DNA of 64,000 bases from Alphaproteobacteria bacterium (GCA_024236055.1 JACKLF010000003.1:62001-126000); one strand, 5' to 3'. Numbered from the stretch's first letter, positions 8,928-22,336 are shown. The notes: a model not told the origin generated them from the letters alone. Made by a program: numbers and translations.

Positions 8928-9292
8928 CGGAAAATGCAGCAGGGGCGAGCGTGCTGATCGTGGAGGACGAGATCGTCGTCGCGCTCTTCCTGGAGGACAT
9001 GCTGGCCGATTTCGGATACCGCGTGGCGGGCGTGGTATCGCGGCTGGGCGACGCCATCGCCCATCCGGCCGGTTATGACCTGGCGGTGCTGGATGTGCAT
9101 TTGAACGGCGAGCCGGTGTTTGATTTCGCCGACCGGCTGGCGGAAGCCGGAACGCCCTTCGTCTTCGCCACCGGCTATGGCGCGCGCGGCATTCCCGAAC
9201 GGCATCGCGGCCGGCCGGTGCTGCAAAAGCCCTATATGCCGGACGAACTGAAAAAGGCGCTGGACGAAATCGCCCGCCCGGTCGCCGCCTGA
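8924..9292 (+). CDS. single-domain response regulator
   Basis: The protein has 122 residues: one receiver domain and no output domain. The acidic cluster VEDE (14-16), the phospho-acceptor aspartate at about residue 57 in LAVLDVHLNG, the conserved threonine in FVFATGYG and the lysine in VLQKPYMPDEL are all present, so it should be phosphorylatable. I chose the ATG at 8924, which overlaps the kinase stop as ATGA; an in-frame ATG at 8906 would lie inside the kinase. Together the two form a kinase-receiver pair. With no output domain, the receiver must act on another protein or serve as a phosphate sink. Confidence 0.9.
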   Translation: MTENAAGASVLIVEDEIVVALFLEDMLADFGYRVAGVVSRLGDAIAHPAGYDLAVLDVHLNGEPVFDFADRLAEAGTPFVFATGYGARGIPERHRGRPVLQKPYMPDELKKALDEIARPVAA

Positions 9293-9302
9293 TCGTCCCG
9301 CG

Positions 9303-10100
9303 TCAGCCTTCCAGAAATTCGATGATCGCCGGCCAGGCCGCCGGATCGTCGAGAAAGAACAGGTGGCCGCCGTCGAAAAAGGCGAGCCGGGCGCCCGGGA
9401 TGCGTGCCGCCAGCGCGCGCACGACCTCGGGCCGGGCGATGCCGTCATGGCGGCCGCCCGCCACCAGCACCGGACAGGCGATCTGCGGCAGACGATCCCA
9501 TGTGTCATGGCCGGCGCGGGCGGCAAGCTGGCGTGCCGCGCCCGCGGCATGGCCTTCCTCATCGGCAAAGGGATCGGCGGCGGCGTAACCGTGCAGCATG
9601 CGATATTGCGCGGGGTTGGCCGCCTTCCAGGCGTCGGTGCGGCGGATGTCGGACAGCGAGACCTGCAAGGCGGCGCGCGCGTCCCGGCTCATGGGCGGCA
9701 GTTCGTGATAGGCGAATGAGGCGCCGCCCGCGCCCCCGGACGCCGTGCAGCACAGGACCAGCCGGCGGACCCGCGCCGGATGGCGCAGCACCAGCTCCTG
9801 GGCGACCATGCCACCAAAGGACACGCCCACCACCAGGGCCTGGTCCCAGCCGGCATGGTCCATCAGGGCGGCGGCATCGTCGGCATAATCCGCCATCGTG
9901 TAGGGGATATCGGGTTTGCCGCTTTGCCCCATGCCCCGCTGGTCATGGGTCAGGACGGTGAAATTGCCCTCCAGGGGCCCGAAAAACCGGGTTTCGGGGC
10001 GGCGCAGGTCGCCGCCGGTGCCGCCGATGAACAGCAGCGGCGGGCCCGCGCCATGCCGTTCGTAATAGAGCTCGATGTTACCAATGTTAGCAAAGGGCAT
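9303..10100 (-). CDS. alpha/beta hydrolase
   Basis: The protein has 265 residues, starting at the ATG at 10100 (MPFANIGNIELYYERHG, the usual N-terminus of 3-oxoadipate-enol-lactonase-like hydrolases). The nucleophile serine is in the elbow VVGVSFGGMVAQE, the acid is probably the aspartate of VLVAGGRHDGIA, and the histidine is in FFDGGHLFFL. The oxyanion region is LLFIGGTGGD. No substrate can be read from context: its 3' end meets the response-regulator gene with a 10-bp gap, and it is divergent from the outer-membrane-like gene. Confidence 0.85.
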   Translation of the reverse strand: MPFANIGNIELYYERHGAGPPLLFIGGTGGDLRRPETRFFGPLEGNFTVLTHDQRGMGQSGKPDIPYTMADYADDAAALMDHAGWDQALVVGVSFGGMVAQELVLRHPARVRRLVLCCTASGGAGGASFAYHELPPMSRDARAALQVSLSDIRRTDAWKAANPAQYRMLHGYAAADPFADEEGHAAGAARQLAARAGHDTWDRLPQIACPVLVAGGRHDGIARPEVVRALAARIPGARLAFFDGGHLFFLDDPAAWPAIIEFLEG

Positions 10101-10276
10101 GGATATCTGGTCCAATTGTTTCAGCCTGGCACGAAATCGCCCCAATTTCCGGCCCGATCGGGCGGCGATTGTGGCCGGAAAGCCTCATAAATTTCCGTGA
10201 TTTTATTGGATCGGAACCCCCGGTCTGCTATTTTCTTGGCTACTTCAGAGGGGCCCCTTTTGCAGGGGGTTGGACG

Positions 10277-11419
10277 ATGACGATTGGGATGCGCGCTGCG
10301 ATCTTCGCTGCGGGCCTCGTCGCTGCATTCGCGGGCGGGGCGCGTGCCGATTCGCTCTCGCCGTCACTTTCGCCCTCCTTGCGCTCCTTCGGCGAATCCA
10401 AGGCGATCTCGGCCTATGAACTGTCGGCCACCGGCGTGGCCGGATTTGCGCTGCAGCCTGAAGTGACCGCCGCGTTCAGCGGTAGCGCCGCGCAGCTGAA
10501 CAGCGCCGCCTATGGCACGCCCCTGTCATTGTCGCAGCCCAATTTCGCCAGCAGCACCGTGCTGTCGCCGCACCTGGCGCTGGATGCTGCCCGCGGCATG
10601 GACATCGCCCGCCGCTTCAGCGGCGACGGCAGCCCTTCGCCTTTCCTGTCGCCGGTCAATTCGCCCTTCCTGGGCGTGGCCGATGGCGGCCGCTATCTGG
10701 GCGTGACCTTCGTGCCGATCACCGCGCTGCGCGTGCGGCTGGGCTCGTCGCTGAACAGCGAGCGGCTTGACCAGTTCGCCTTTGATCCGGTTTCGGCGAC
10801 CACGCCGATGCTGGGCCTGCTCTACGATCCCAGCCAGACCCAGTCGCTGCTGGCGGGCCTGTCCTGGGACATCTCCGGCGCCACCGGCATCGATGTGAAC
10901 GCCATCGCCGCCAGCCGTTCGGGTGTGCCGCTGGGCGTCGCGCAGGCCGCGAGTATCGCACCCAAGGCATCGACCCGCGCGATTTCCGTGACGGCGCGGC
11001 TGGGCCTGGGTTCGGGCTGGGTGACGACCGCCTCCTTCAGCCAGGGGCTGAGCCAGCTTGATCTGCGCGGCGGCGCGGTCACCGACACGCGCGAACAGTC
11101 CTATGCCTTCGCCATCACCAAGCATGGCCTGTTCGGCGGCGACGACTCGCTGGGCCTGTCGCTCAGCCAGCCCGCGCCGTCGATGGCGGGCAGCTTCGCC
11201 AGCCTGCTGGGCGGCGCCGGCAGCGGCAGCCTGCCGCCGCTGGTGGTGGGCCGCACGCTGGCGGGCCGTCCGGAAACCGACTTCCAGCTTGGCTATGTCA
11301 CCAACTTCCTGGATGGCGCGGTGGCGCTGCAGACCAACGCCGCCTATCAGATGAACATCCAGGGCAAGACCGGCGCCAATTCGGTGTCGGTGCTGTCGCG
11401 CGCCAAGATCAAGTTCTAG
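10277..11419 (+). CDS. orphan secreted, outer-membrane-barrel-like protein
   Basis: I do not recognise a named family. The 380-residue product starts at the ATG at 10277, behind an AGGGGG site, with a signal peptide (MTIGMRAAIFAAGLVAAFAGGARA). A Ser/Pro-rich stretch (DSLSPSLSPSLRSF) follows. From about residue 130 the chain shows alternating hydrophobic and polar residues typical of beta-strands (YLGVTFVPITALRVRLGSSL; AISVTARLGLGSGWVTTASFSQGL; DFQLGYVTNFLDGAVALQTNAAYQ) and it ends in phenylalanine (SVLSRAKIKF), as many outer-membrane proteins do. It resembles the C-terminal barrel-like part of some alphaproteobacterial secreted proteases, but no protease domain is present. It stands alone between a hydrolase and ettA. 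Confidence 0.6.
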   Translation: MTIGMRAAIFAAGLVAAFAGGARADSLSPSLSPSLRSFGESKAISAYELSATGVAGFALQPEVTAAFSGSAAQLNSAAYGTPLSLSQPNFASSTVLSPHLALDAARGMDIARRFSGDGSPSPFLSPVNSPFLGVADGGRYLGVTFVPITALRVRLGSSLNSERLDQFAFDPVSATTPMLGLLYDPSQTQSLLAGLSWDISGATGIDVNAIAASRSGVPLGVAQAASIAPKASTRAISVTARLGLGSGWVTTASFSQGLSQLDLRGGAVTDTREQSYAFAITKHGLFGGDDSLGLSLSQPAPSMAGSFASLLGGAGSGSLPPLVVGRTLAGRPETDFQLGYVTNFLDGAVALQTNAAYQMNIQGKTGANSVSVLSRAKIKF

Positions 11420-11534
11420 CCGCGCCGTTTGGCCGGCGGGTGCGTTGCGATCCGCCGCCCGCTTCGCTAAAACCCCTGTCTTTCCGCACCCAGAAATCCC
11501 AGCACACACTTTCCAGCACACAAGGAACTCGCGC

Positions 11535-13192
<1,658 letters not shown>

Positions 13193-13193
<1 letters not shown>

Positions 13194-13301
13194 TCTGAGC
13201 GGATGTTTCGCATCCTGAGTTCGTCGCGCGCTCACTCATGGGCTCTTTCGCCCACATCGTTCGCGCGCTCCTGCTCAGGCTGCGAACTCTCTCGCTCAGA
13301 T
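13193..13301. repeat. nested palindromic element between ettA and mlaC
   Basis: The 112 bp between two convergent genes are almost wholly inverted repeats. The outer arms are ATCTGAGCG (13193-13201) and CGCTCAGAT (13293-13301), a perfect 9-bp pair. Inside lie a small hairpin GGATG-TTTCG-CATCC (13201-13215), a second pair CCTGAG (13214-13219)/CTCAGG (13274-13279), an overlapping pair GAGTTCG (13217-13223)/CGAACTC (13283-13289), and an inner TGGGC/GCCCA hairpin (13239-13254). CGCGCGCTC occurs twice. It may end transcription from both sides, or be a member of a dispersed repeat family. It lacks a long T-run on the plus strand, though ATTTTATTTA follows at 13303. Confidence 0.7.
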
Positions 13302-13305
13302 GATT

Positions 13306-13962
13306 TTATTTACCCAGATTCTGCGCCAGGTCGCTCAAGTGGGTGATCAGGGCGCTGATGTTGCCGTTGTTCTGGCCCAGGAAGGCGGTGAACTGGTCGC
13401 GCTGTTCCAGCGACAGCCACACACCGGCCACAGCCACATCGACCAGGACCGGCTTGCCGGTATCGGTGCGCACGCGGAAGTCCACTTCCAGCGGCGGGCG
13501 CCCGCTGCTGTCCTTGGGATCGATCATCTGGGTGGTGACGATATAGTCGGTGGGCGCGCGCTGGGTCGAACCGGTGACCTTCAGCGTCTGGTTGGAATAT
13601 TTGCTGAAATAGGACTGGTAGGCGGCCACGGCGTAATTCTGGAACGCCGCCACGAAGGCGTCGACATCGGCGGGCGAGGCGCTGCGCCGGTACTGGCCCA
13701 GGGTGAAGACCGCGATGCGGCGCACATCCACCAGGCTGAGCAGGAAGTGCTCGAACTCCTCGCGCTTCTTGGCCTGGCTGAGCGACTTGTCGTTCAGGAT
13801 CGCCAGGCCCTTCTGGATATTGTCGTTCACGAAGGTGGCGGCCGGATCGGGCGCGGCCAGGGCCGGGCCGGCGGCCAGGGGGGCTGCGGCCAGCAGGCTC
13901 AGTGCCAGGGCGGCGCGCTTGAGCAGACCGCGGCGCATAAGGGGCAGGGAGGCATCAGACAT
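13306..13962 (-). CDS. mlaC: phospholipid transport periplasmic protein MlaC
   Basis: The protein has 218 residues. MlaC (Tol_Tol_Ttg2 family) carries phospholipids through the periplasm between the outer-membrane lipoprotein MlaA and the inner-membrane MlaFEDB transporter. A signal peptide is present (RRGLLKRAALALSLLAAAPLAAGPALA). The domain starts at FVNDNIQKGLAIL and includes the family's FTLGQYRRSASPADVDAFVAAFQNYAVAAY and VDVAVAGVWLSLEQRDQFTAFL segments. I used the ATG at 13962; an in-frame ATG at residue 9 is possible. It lies 101 bp downstream of mlaA on the same strand. No mlaFED genes are in the window. Confidence 0.9.
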   Translation of the reverse strand: MSDASLPLMRRGLLKRAALALSLLAAAPLAAGPALAAPDPAATFVNDNIQKGLAILNDKSLSQAKKREEFEHFLLSLVDVRRIAVFTLGQYRRSASPADVDAFVAAFQNYAVAAYQSYFSKYSNQTLKVTGSTQRAPTDYIVTTQMIDPKDSSGRPPLEVDFRVRTDTGKPVLVDVAVAGVWLSLEQRDQFTAFLGQNNGNISALITHLSDLAQNLGK

Positions 13963-14063
13963 GGGAACCCGTTCATCGTGGAACCCGCGCAGGAAAGCGG
14001 GTTGGTGTGGCAACTTCAAGACCCCCCACCGGGAGCCGGCGTAAACTTCAACAAGATCAAACG

Positions 14064-14813
14064 TCACAAATCCGGCAAGTCTCCCACCGGCGGGGCCGCG
14101 CCATTGCGAACCTGTTCCGCCCGGATCTGGCGGTAGAGGCTGCGCATGCTGGCGTAGTAGTCGACGGAGTTGCGCTCCACGTCCTGAAGCGTGTCCAGTG
14201 TCTCGCTGCGCAGATCCAGCAGCACCATATACTGGCGAAAACCCGCCCACCACAGATGCTGCTTGATCGGGATCAGGTTGGTCGGGTCCAGCAGCACGTT
14301 GGCGGCAATGCCCACCGTGTCGCGCGGATTGGATGGCCCCAGCAGGGGGATCATCAGATAGGGGCCTTCGCCCACCCCCCAGACCGCCAGGGTCTGGCCG
14401 ACATCCTCGCCATGCGCGGCAAGGCCCATCCGGCTGGCCGGGTCGAACAGCCCCCCAAGCCCCAGGGTGGAATTGATCACAAAACGCTCGGCGGTCACCC
14501 CGCCGCGGCTGACCTCGCCCTGGGCGATGTCGTTCACAAAGGTGATCGGTCCGCCCAGATTGCCCAGGAAATTGTGGATTCCGCGCCGTCCCGGCTCGGG
14601 AATCCAGTCGCGATAGCGCGTCAGGGTCGGCACCAGGCAGCAACGGTCCCACCAGCGGTTGGCCTGGAAAATCGCGCGGTTGGTGGGCTCCAGCGGGTCG
14701 TTCTGCGCCAGCGCCTGGGGCGAAGCGGTGGTGCAGGCGCTGAGCAACAGGGCCATCAGGCCCGCAGCACCCAGGGCGCGAACCAGCCCACTTATATCTG
14801 ACAACCGCGACAC
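14064..14813 (-). CDS. mlaA: outer-membrane phospholipid-retention lipoprotein MlaA (VacJ)
   Basis: The protein has 249 residues. The lipoprotein signal ends in the lipobox LLSAC, with cysteine at about residue 27, so it is lipid-anchored. The VacJ family pattern is evident: NDPLEPTNRAIFQANRWWD, GIHNFLGNLGGPITFVNDIAQG, VINSTLGLGGLFDPASRMGL, HGEDVGQTLAVWGVGEGPYLMIPLLGPSNPRDTVG. It removes phospholipids from the outer leaflet and passes them to MlaC, encoded just downstream. Divergent from sahR. Confidence 0.93.
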   Translation of the reverse strand: MSRLSDISGLVRALGAAGLMALLLSACTTASPQALAQNDPLEPTNRAIFQANRWWDRCCLVPTLTRYRDWIPEPGRRGIHNFLGNLGGPITFVNDIAQGEVSRGGVTAERFVINSTLGLGGLFDPASRMGLAAHGEDVGQTLAVWGVGEGPYLMIPLLGPSNPRDTVGIAANVLLDPTNLIPIKQHLWWAGFRQYMVLLDLRSETLDTLQDVERNSVDYYASMRSLYRQIRAEQVRNGAAPPVGDLPDL

Positions 14814-14911
14814 TGCCTTTGCCCCTTGCCCGCCCGCGGGGGCCTAACCCCTTGGCTGTTCCCTGCAATTGGGCCGCTTTTGCCGGGTTTCAAGGCCCCA
14901 AGTCCAGCCCC

Positions 14912-14941
14912 TTGCGGTCGCGCCTGCGCTGAGCATATAAA
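14912..14941 (+). promoter_or_regulatory. sahR-metF-metH promoter
   Basis: A -35-like TTGCGG (14912-14917) is followed after 18 bases by a -10-like TATAAA (14936-14941). The start would fall near 14948, about 18 bases before the sahR ATG. The -10 box lies inside the inverted-repeat operator, so bound SahR would block polymerase. The same TTGCGG -35 occurs before bamD. Confidence 0.6.
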
Positions 14942-14955
14942 GATATGTTTATATG
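14934..14955. promoter_or_regulatory. predicted SahR operator (perfect inverted repeat)
   Basis: CATATAAA (14934-14941), six bases (GATATG), then TTTATATG (14948-14955) form a perfect 8-bp inverted repeat in an otherwise GC-rich region. It overlaps the -10 box of the only promoter visible before sahR-metF-metH and ends 10 bases before the sahR ATG. ArsR-family repressors bind such AT-rich palindromes, so autoregulation of the operon is the natural reading. Confidence 0.75.
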
Positions 14956-14965
14956 TAGGAAGGCT

Positions 14966-15925
14966 ATGGACAGGCTGGTTTCCATGCTGCGGGCTGCAGG
15001 CGACCCCACGCGGTTGCGCCTGTTGCTGCTGTTGCGCCAGGCCGAGCTGACGGTCAGCGAGCTGATCGAGATCGTCGGCCAGAGCCAGCCGCGCGTTTCG
15101 CGCCATCTCAAGCTGCTCAGCGAGGCGGGGCTGGTCGAACGCTTCAAGGAAGGCAGCTGGGTGTTCTGCCGCGCCGCCGATCGGGGGGTGGGGGCCGATC
15201 TGGGCCGTGCCATCGCCGATCTGGCCGATCCGGCCCTGCAGGAGGCCGACCGGGCCCGCCTGTCGCATGTGCGTGCCGCGCGCGCCGAGGCGGCTTCGGC
15301 CTATTTCAAGGCCAACGCCGCCGAGTGGGAACGCATCCGCGCCCTGCACGCGCCCGAACAGGAGGTCGAGGACGCCATCCTGCGCCGCCTGACCGGCCGG
15401 CCGATCCACGATCTGCTGGATGCGGGCACCGGCACCGGGCGGATGCTGGAATTGCTGGCCCCGCACGCCGCCCGCGCGGTGGGTATCGATGTCAGTTCTG
15501 AAATGCTGGCGATCGCGCGCGACCGGCTGCTGCGCGCCGGCATCAACGATGCCCAGGTGCGGCTGGGCGATGCCTATCGCCTGCCCTTCGCCAATGGCGC
15601 GGGCGATGAGGGCTTCGACGTGGTGCTGTTCCATCAGGTTCTGCACTATATGGACGATCCGGGCGCCGCCGTGGCCGAGGCCGCGCGGGTGATGAAAAAA
15701 GGCGGGCGGCTGCTGATCGCCGACTTCGCCTCTCACACCGTCGAATTCCTGCGCGATGAGTTCGCCCATCGCCGCCTGGGCTTTTCGGACCGGGAAGTGG
15801 GGGGCTGGCTGTCCGCAGCCGGCCTGACCGCCGCCGGTGTCGAGACAATCGCCCCGCACGCCGATGCGGGGGAAAAACTGACGGTCAAGCTGTGGCTGGC
15901 CGATAAAAAGAAGGACGGGGGATGA
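14966..15925 (+). CDS. sahR: SahR-type ArsR regulator with methyltransferase-like sensor domain
   Basis: The protein has 319 residues. The first 90 form an ArsR winged helix-turn-helix (MLRAAGDPTRLRLLLLL, TVSELIEIVGQSQPRVSRHLKLLSEAGLV). The rest is a class I SAM methyltransferase fold with motif I DLLDAGTGTGRMLELL, an acidic strand AVGIDVSSEML and the later FDVVLFHQVLHYMDDP. This fusion, sitting in front of metF and metH, is the hallmark of SahR, a repressor of the SAM cycle whose methylase-like domain binds S-adenosylhomocysteine and releases DNA when it rises. I used the ATG at 14966 because AGGAAGG lies just upstream. It overlaps metF by ATGA. Function is inferred from architecture and context. 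Confidence 0.85.
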   Translation: MDRLVSMLRAAGDPTRLRLLLLLRQAELTVSELIEIVGQSQPRVSRHLKLLSEAGLVERFKEGSWVFCRAADRGVGADLGRAIADLADPALQEADRARLSHVRAARAEAASAYFKANAAEWERIRALHAPEQEVEDAILRRLTGRPIHDLLDAGTGTGRMLELLAPHAARAVGIDVSSEMLAIARDRLLRAGINDAQVRLGDAYRLPFANGAGDEGFDVVLFHQVLHYMDDPGAAVAEAARVMKKGGRLLIADFASHTVEFLRDEFAHRRLGFSDREVGGWLSAAGLTAAGVETIAPHADAGEKLTVKLWLADKKKDGG

Positions 15926-16815
15926 GCCTGCAATCCGCAATCACCGGCGGCGCGCCGCTGGTGTCGTTTGAATTTTCGCCGCCGCGCTCGCAAGAGGCCG
16001 AAGCCTCGCTGTGGCAGGCGATCCGCAGGCTGGAGCCGCTGGCGCCTGCCTTCGTCTCGGTCACCTATGGCGCGGGCGGTTCGACGCGCGAGCGCACCCA
16101 CGCCACCGTCAAGCGCATGGTCGAGGAAACCAGCCTGAAGCCGGCGGCGCATCTGACCTGCGTGGCGGCCTCGCGCGGCGAGATCGATGATATCGTGCGC
16201 GCCTATTGGGATGCGGGCATCCGCCACATCGTGGCGCTGCGCGGCGACATGCCCGACATGACCGGCGCCTATCAGCCCCATCCCGAAGGCTATCGCTCGA
16301 CCCCCGAACTGATCGCGGGTATCCGCAAAATCGCCCCCTTTGAAGTGTCGGTCAGCTTCTATCCCGAGCGTCATCCCGATTCGCCCAGCCACGGCCATGA
16401 CATCGACCTGCTGAAGGCCAAGATGGATGCGGGCGCCAGCCGCGCGCTGGGCCAGTTCTGTTTCGACAACGAATTGACCGCGCGTTTCCGCGACGATGCC
16501 GCACGCGCCGGCATCACCATTCCGGTCGTGCCCGGCATCATGCCCACCACCAACTTCCGCGGCGTCGAGCGGATGTCGGCGCGTTGCGGCGCGTCGATCC
16601 CCGATTGGCTGGCGCGCGCCTATGAAGGGCTGGACGAGGATGTGGAAAGCCGGCGCATCGTCGCCGCTGCGGTGCTGGCCGACCAGGTGCAGGAGCTGCG
16701 CGCCCAGGGCTTCGGCCAGTTCCACTTCTATACCCTGAACCAGGCCAACCTGACCTATGCGGCCTGCCGCCTGCTGGGCGTGCGTCCGCCCCATGACACC
16801 GTTTCCAAGGACTGA
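15922..16815 (+). CDS. metF: 5,10-methylenetetrahydrofolate reductase
   Basis: The protein has 297 residues, the usual MetF length. This flavoprotein reduces methylenetetrahydrofolate to methyltetrahydrofolate, the methyl donor for MetH encoded next. Family motifs are clear: VSFEFSPPRS at the N-terminus, SVTYGAGGSTRERT, AAHLTCVAASRGEI, HIVALRGDMP, VSFYPERHPDS, KMDAGASRALGQFCFDN and GQFHFYTLNQANLTYA. The start overlaps the sahR stop (ATGA) and the stop lies 3 bp before the metH ATG, so the three genes are one transcript. Confidence 0.95.
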   Translation: MSLQSAITGGAPLVSFEFSPPRSQEAEASLWQAIRRLEPLAPAFVSVTYGAGGSTRERTHATVKRMVEETSLKPAAHLTCVAASRGEIDDIVRAYWDAGIRHIVALRGDMPDMTGAYQPHPEGYRSTPELIAGIRKIAPFEVSVSFYPERHPDSPSHGHDIDLLKAKMDAGASRALGQFCFDNELTARFRDDAARAGITIPVVPGIMPTTNFRGVERMSARCGASIPDWLARAYEGLDEDVESRRIVAAAVLADQVQELRAQGFGQFHFYTLNQANLTYAACRLLGVRPPHDTVSKD

Positions 16816-16818
16816 GAC

Positions 16819-20517
<3,699 letters not shown>

Positions 20518-20556
20518 CGGATGGCTGTTCAGGCCCGCTGCGGATAGGAATGTCTG

Positions 20557-21264
20557 ATGTCGGTCTGGGGTAAAGTGGGTGGAGCGGTGACGGGGCTGGC
20601 CTTGGGTGGCCCCGTGGGCGCGCTCGTCGGCGCGGTGGCCGGCCATTTCCTGATCGATCGCGAGGCCGATCCGGGCCTGACCTTCACCATCGCGGTGATC
20701 GCGCTGGCGGGCAAGATGGCCAAGGCCGACGGCTCGGTCAGCGACGCCGAGCTGGAGGCCTTTGCCCGCGTCTTCCGCGTGCCGCCGGAAGAGGAAGCCA
20801 ATGTCGCGCGCATCTTCAACCTGGCGCGCCAGGATGTCGCCGGCTACGAGCATTATGCCAGCCAGATCGCCAAGCTGTTCGTGGACAATCCGGCGGTGCT
20901 GGAAGACGTGCTGGACGGGCTGTTCGAAATCGCCAAGGCGGACGGGGTGCTGCATCCGGGCGAGTCGGCCTTCCTGGAACGGGTGGCGGAAATCTTCGGC
21001 TTCGCGCCGGGGGAATTTCGCCGCATTCGCGCCGCCCATTTCGCGCCCGAACTGACCGATCCCTATGTGATCCTGGGCGTGGCCTATGTCGCCAGCGACG
21101 AGGAGATTCGCCAGACCTATCGCCGGCTGGTGCGCGAGAACCATCCCGACAGCATGATCGCGCGCGGCGTGCCGCCGGAGTTCGAAAAGCTGGCCAATGA
21201 CAAGCTGGCGGCGATCAACAATGCCTGGACCAAGATCCGGGAGGAGCGGGGGATGGGCAAATGA
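20557..21264 (+). CDS. DjlA-like co-chaperone (TerB and J domains)
   Basis: The protein has 235 residues. A short glycine-rich hydrophobic N-terminus (GAVTGLALGGPVGALVGAVAGHFL) is followed by an all-helical TerB-like domain (about 40-150; AGKMAKADGSVSDAELEAF, LFEIAKADGVLHPGESAFLERV) and a C-terminal J domain (about 165-235). The J domain has the DnaK-stimulating HPD in RRLVRENHPDSM. This order is that of DjlA, a membrane-associated DnaK partner, although the N-terminal segment here is weak as a true transmembrane helix. It follows metH by 39 bp with AGGA before the start, and its stop overlaps the next gene (ATGA). Confidence 0.85.
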   Translation: MSVWGKVGGAVTGLALGGPVGALVGAVAGHFLIDREADPGLTFTIAVIALAGKMAKADGSVSDAELEAFARVFRVPPEEEANVARIFNLARQDVAGYEHYASQIAKLFVDNPAVLEDVLDGLFEIAKADGVLHPGESAFLERVAEIFGFAPGEFRRIRAAHFAPELTDPYVILGVAYVASDEEIRQTYRRLVRENHPDSMIARGVPPEFEKLANDKLAAINNAWTKIREERGMGK

Positions 21265-21944
21265 GACGCGTCGACCGCCCATCGCCCAACCATGACGACC
21301 GCAAGGGCGCGCCGATCGACATGCTGGTGCTGCATTACACCGGCATGCCCACCGGCGCGGCGGCGCTGGAACGGCTGTGCGATCCGGCGGCAAAGGTGTC
21401 GGCCCATTACACCATTGATGAGGACGGCACGGTCTATGCCCATGTGGCCGAGGAACGCCGCGCCTGGCATGCCGGCGTGTCGCACTGGGCGGGGCAAAGC
21501 GACATCAACAGCCGCTCCATCGGGATCGAGCTGGTCAATCCCGGCCATGAATTCGGCTATCGGCCGTTCCCGGAAGAACAGATCGGCGCGCTGACCACGC
21601 TGTGCCATTCCATCCTGATACGCCATCCCATTCCGTCCTGGCGGGTGCTGGGCCATTCCGACGTGGCCCCGGCGCGCAAGGAGGATCCGGGCGAGCTGTT
21701 TCCGTGGGCACGATTGGCGAAAGCGGGCATCGGGCTTTTTCCAGGTGTCTCCAACGCGCAGGACAGCACCTTGGGCGCCGACGCGCTGGCTCGCTTCGGC
21801 TATGACCCCGATGCGCCCCAGGACAAGGCGATCGTGGCCTTTCAGCGCCATTTCCGCCCCGCCCGCCTGACCGGGACATGGGACGATGAATGCGCGCGGC
21901 TGCTGCACGGTCTTCTGGAAAAGTTCAGCCGTCCCGCGCTATAA
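21261..21944 (+). CDS. N-acetylmuramoyl-L-alanine amidase (AmpD/AmiD-like)
   Basis: The protein has 227 residues. An Amidase_2 domain (about 15-155) has the zinc ligands in MLVLHYTGM and VLGHSDVAPARKEDPGELF, plus the WHAGVSHWAGQSDINSRSIGIELVN segment. A C-terminal peptidoglycan-binding-like domain (about 165-225; LARFGYDPDAPQDKAIVAFQRHFRP) follows. No signal peptide is visible, so it probably acts on recycled anhydro-muropeptides in the cytoplasm like AmpD. The PG-binding domain is more typical of AmiD, so that assignment is open. The start overlaps the DjlA-like stop, and its 3' end lies 8 bp before the RNase P RNA gene. Confidence 0.88.
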   Translation: MRRVDRPSPNHDDRKGAPIDMLVLHYTGMPTGAAALERLCDPAAKVSAHYTIDEDGTVYAHVAEERRAWHAGVSHWAGQSDINSRSIGIELVNPGHEFGYRPFPEEQIGALTTLCHSILIRHPIPSWRVLGHSDVAPARKEDPGELFPWARLAKAGIGLFPGVSNAQDSTLGADALARFGYDPDAPQDKAIVAFQRHFRPARLTGTWDDECARLLHGLLEKFSRPAL

Positions 21945-21951
21945 CCCGCGG

Positions 21952-22316
21952 GTCAGATGGCCGGGTGACCGCGGGCAGGGCAACCTGTTCGAGGAAAGTC
22001 CGGGCTCCACGGAAAGACGGTGCCGGATAACGTCCGGCGGGGGCGACCCCAGGGATAGCGCCACAGAAATGACACCGCCTAAGTCCCTAAAGGACCGGCA
22101 AGGTTGAAATGGTGCGGTAAGAGCGCACCGCGGGACTGGCAACAGGACCGGCAAGGCAAGCCCCACCGGGAGCAAGACCAAATAGGGACGGCGCATGGCG
22201 TTTTCCGCGCTGCCGTCCGGGTCGGTCGCGCGAGGCATGTGGCGACACATGTCCCAGAGGAATGGTCACCCCTTCAGCAATGAAGGACAGAACCCGGCTT
22301 ACAGGCCATCTGATTC
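21952..22316 (+). ncRNA. rnpB: RNase P RNA (class A)
   Basis: This is the catalytic RNA that matures tRNA 5' ends. The universal core elements occur in order: GAGGAAAGTCCGGGCTCC near 21990, the ACAGAA region, GGTGCGGTAAGAGCGCACCG, AGAGGAATGGTCACC, and the 3' core ACAGAACCCGGCTTACAGG. The terminal helix P1 pairs CAGATGGCC (21954-21962) with GGCCATCTG (22304-22312), which fixes both ends to within a few bases. An eight-T run (22319-22326) directly after P1 can end transcription. It lies 8 bp after the amidase gene on the same strand. Confidence 0.96.
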
Positions 22317-22326
22317 TATTTTTTTT
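22304..22326 (+). terminator. rnpB terminator (P1 helix plus T-run)
   Basis: The 3' strand of helix P1 (22304-22312) is followed by GATTCTA and eight T residues. Formation of P1 just before the T-run gives the layout of an intrinsic terminator. Confidence 0.55.
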
Positions 22327-22336
22327 GAACCCCTCC

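Noticed and set aside
10213..10237. Possible EcfG promoter before the barrel-like gene (GGAAC at 10213)
   Set aside because: The downstream element after 16 bases is TCTT, only two of four positions; not convincing.
13306..14868. One 520-codon frame covering mlaC and part of mlaA
   Set aside because: Only the mlaC part is real. The upstream portion is mlaA read in the wrong frame; mlaA itself is intact in its own frame, so there is no fusion or frameshift.
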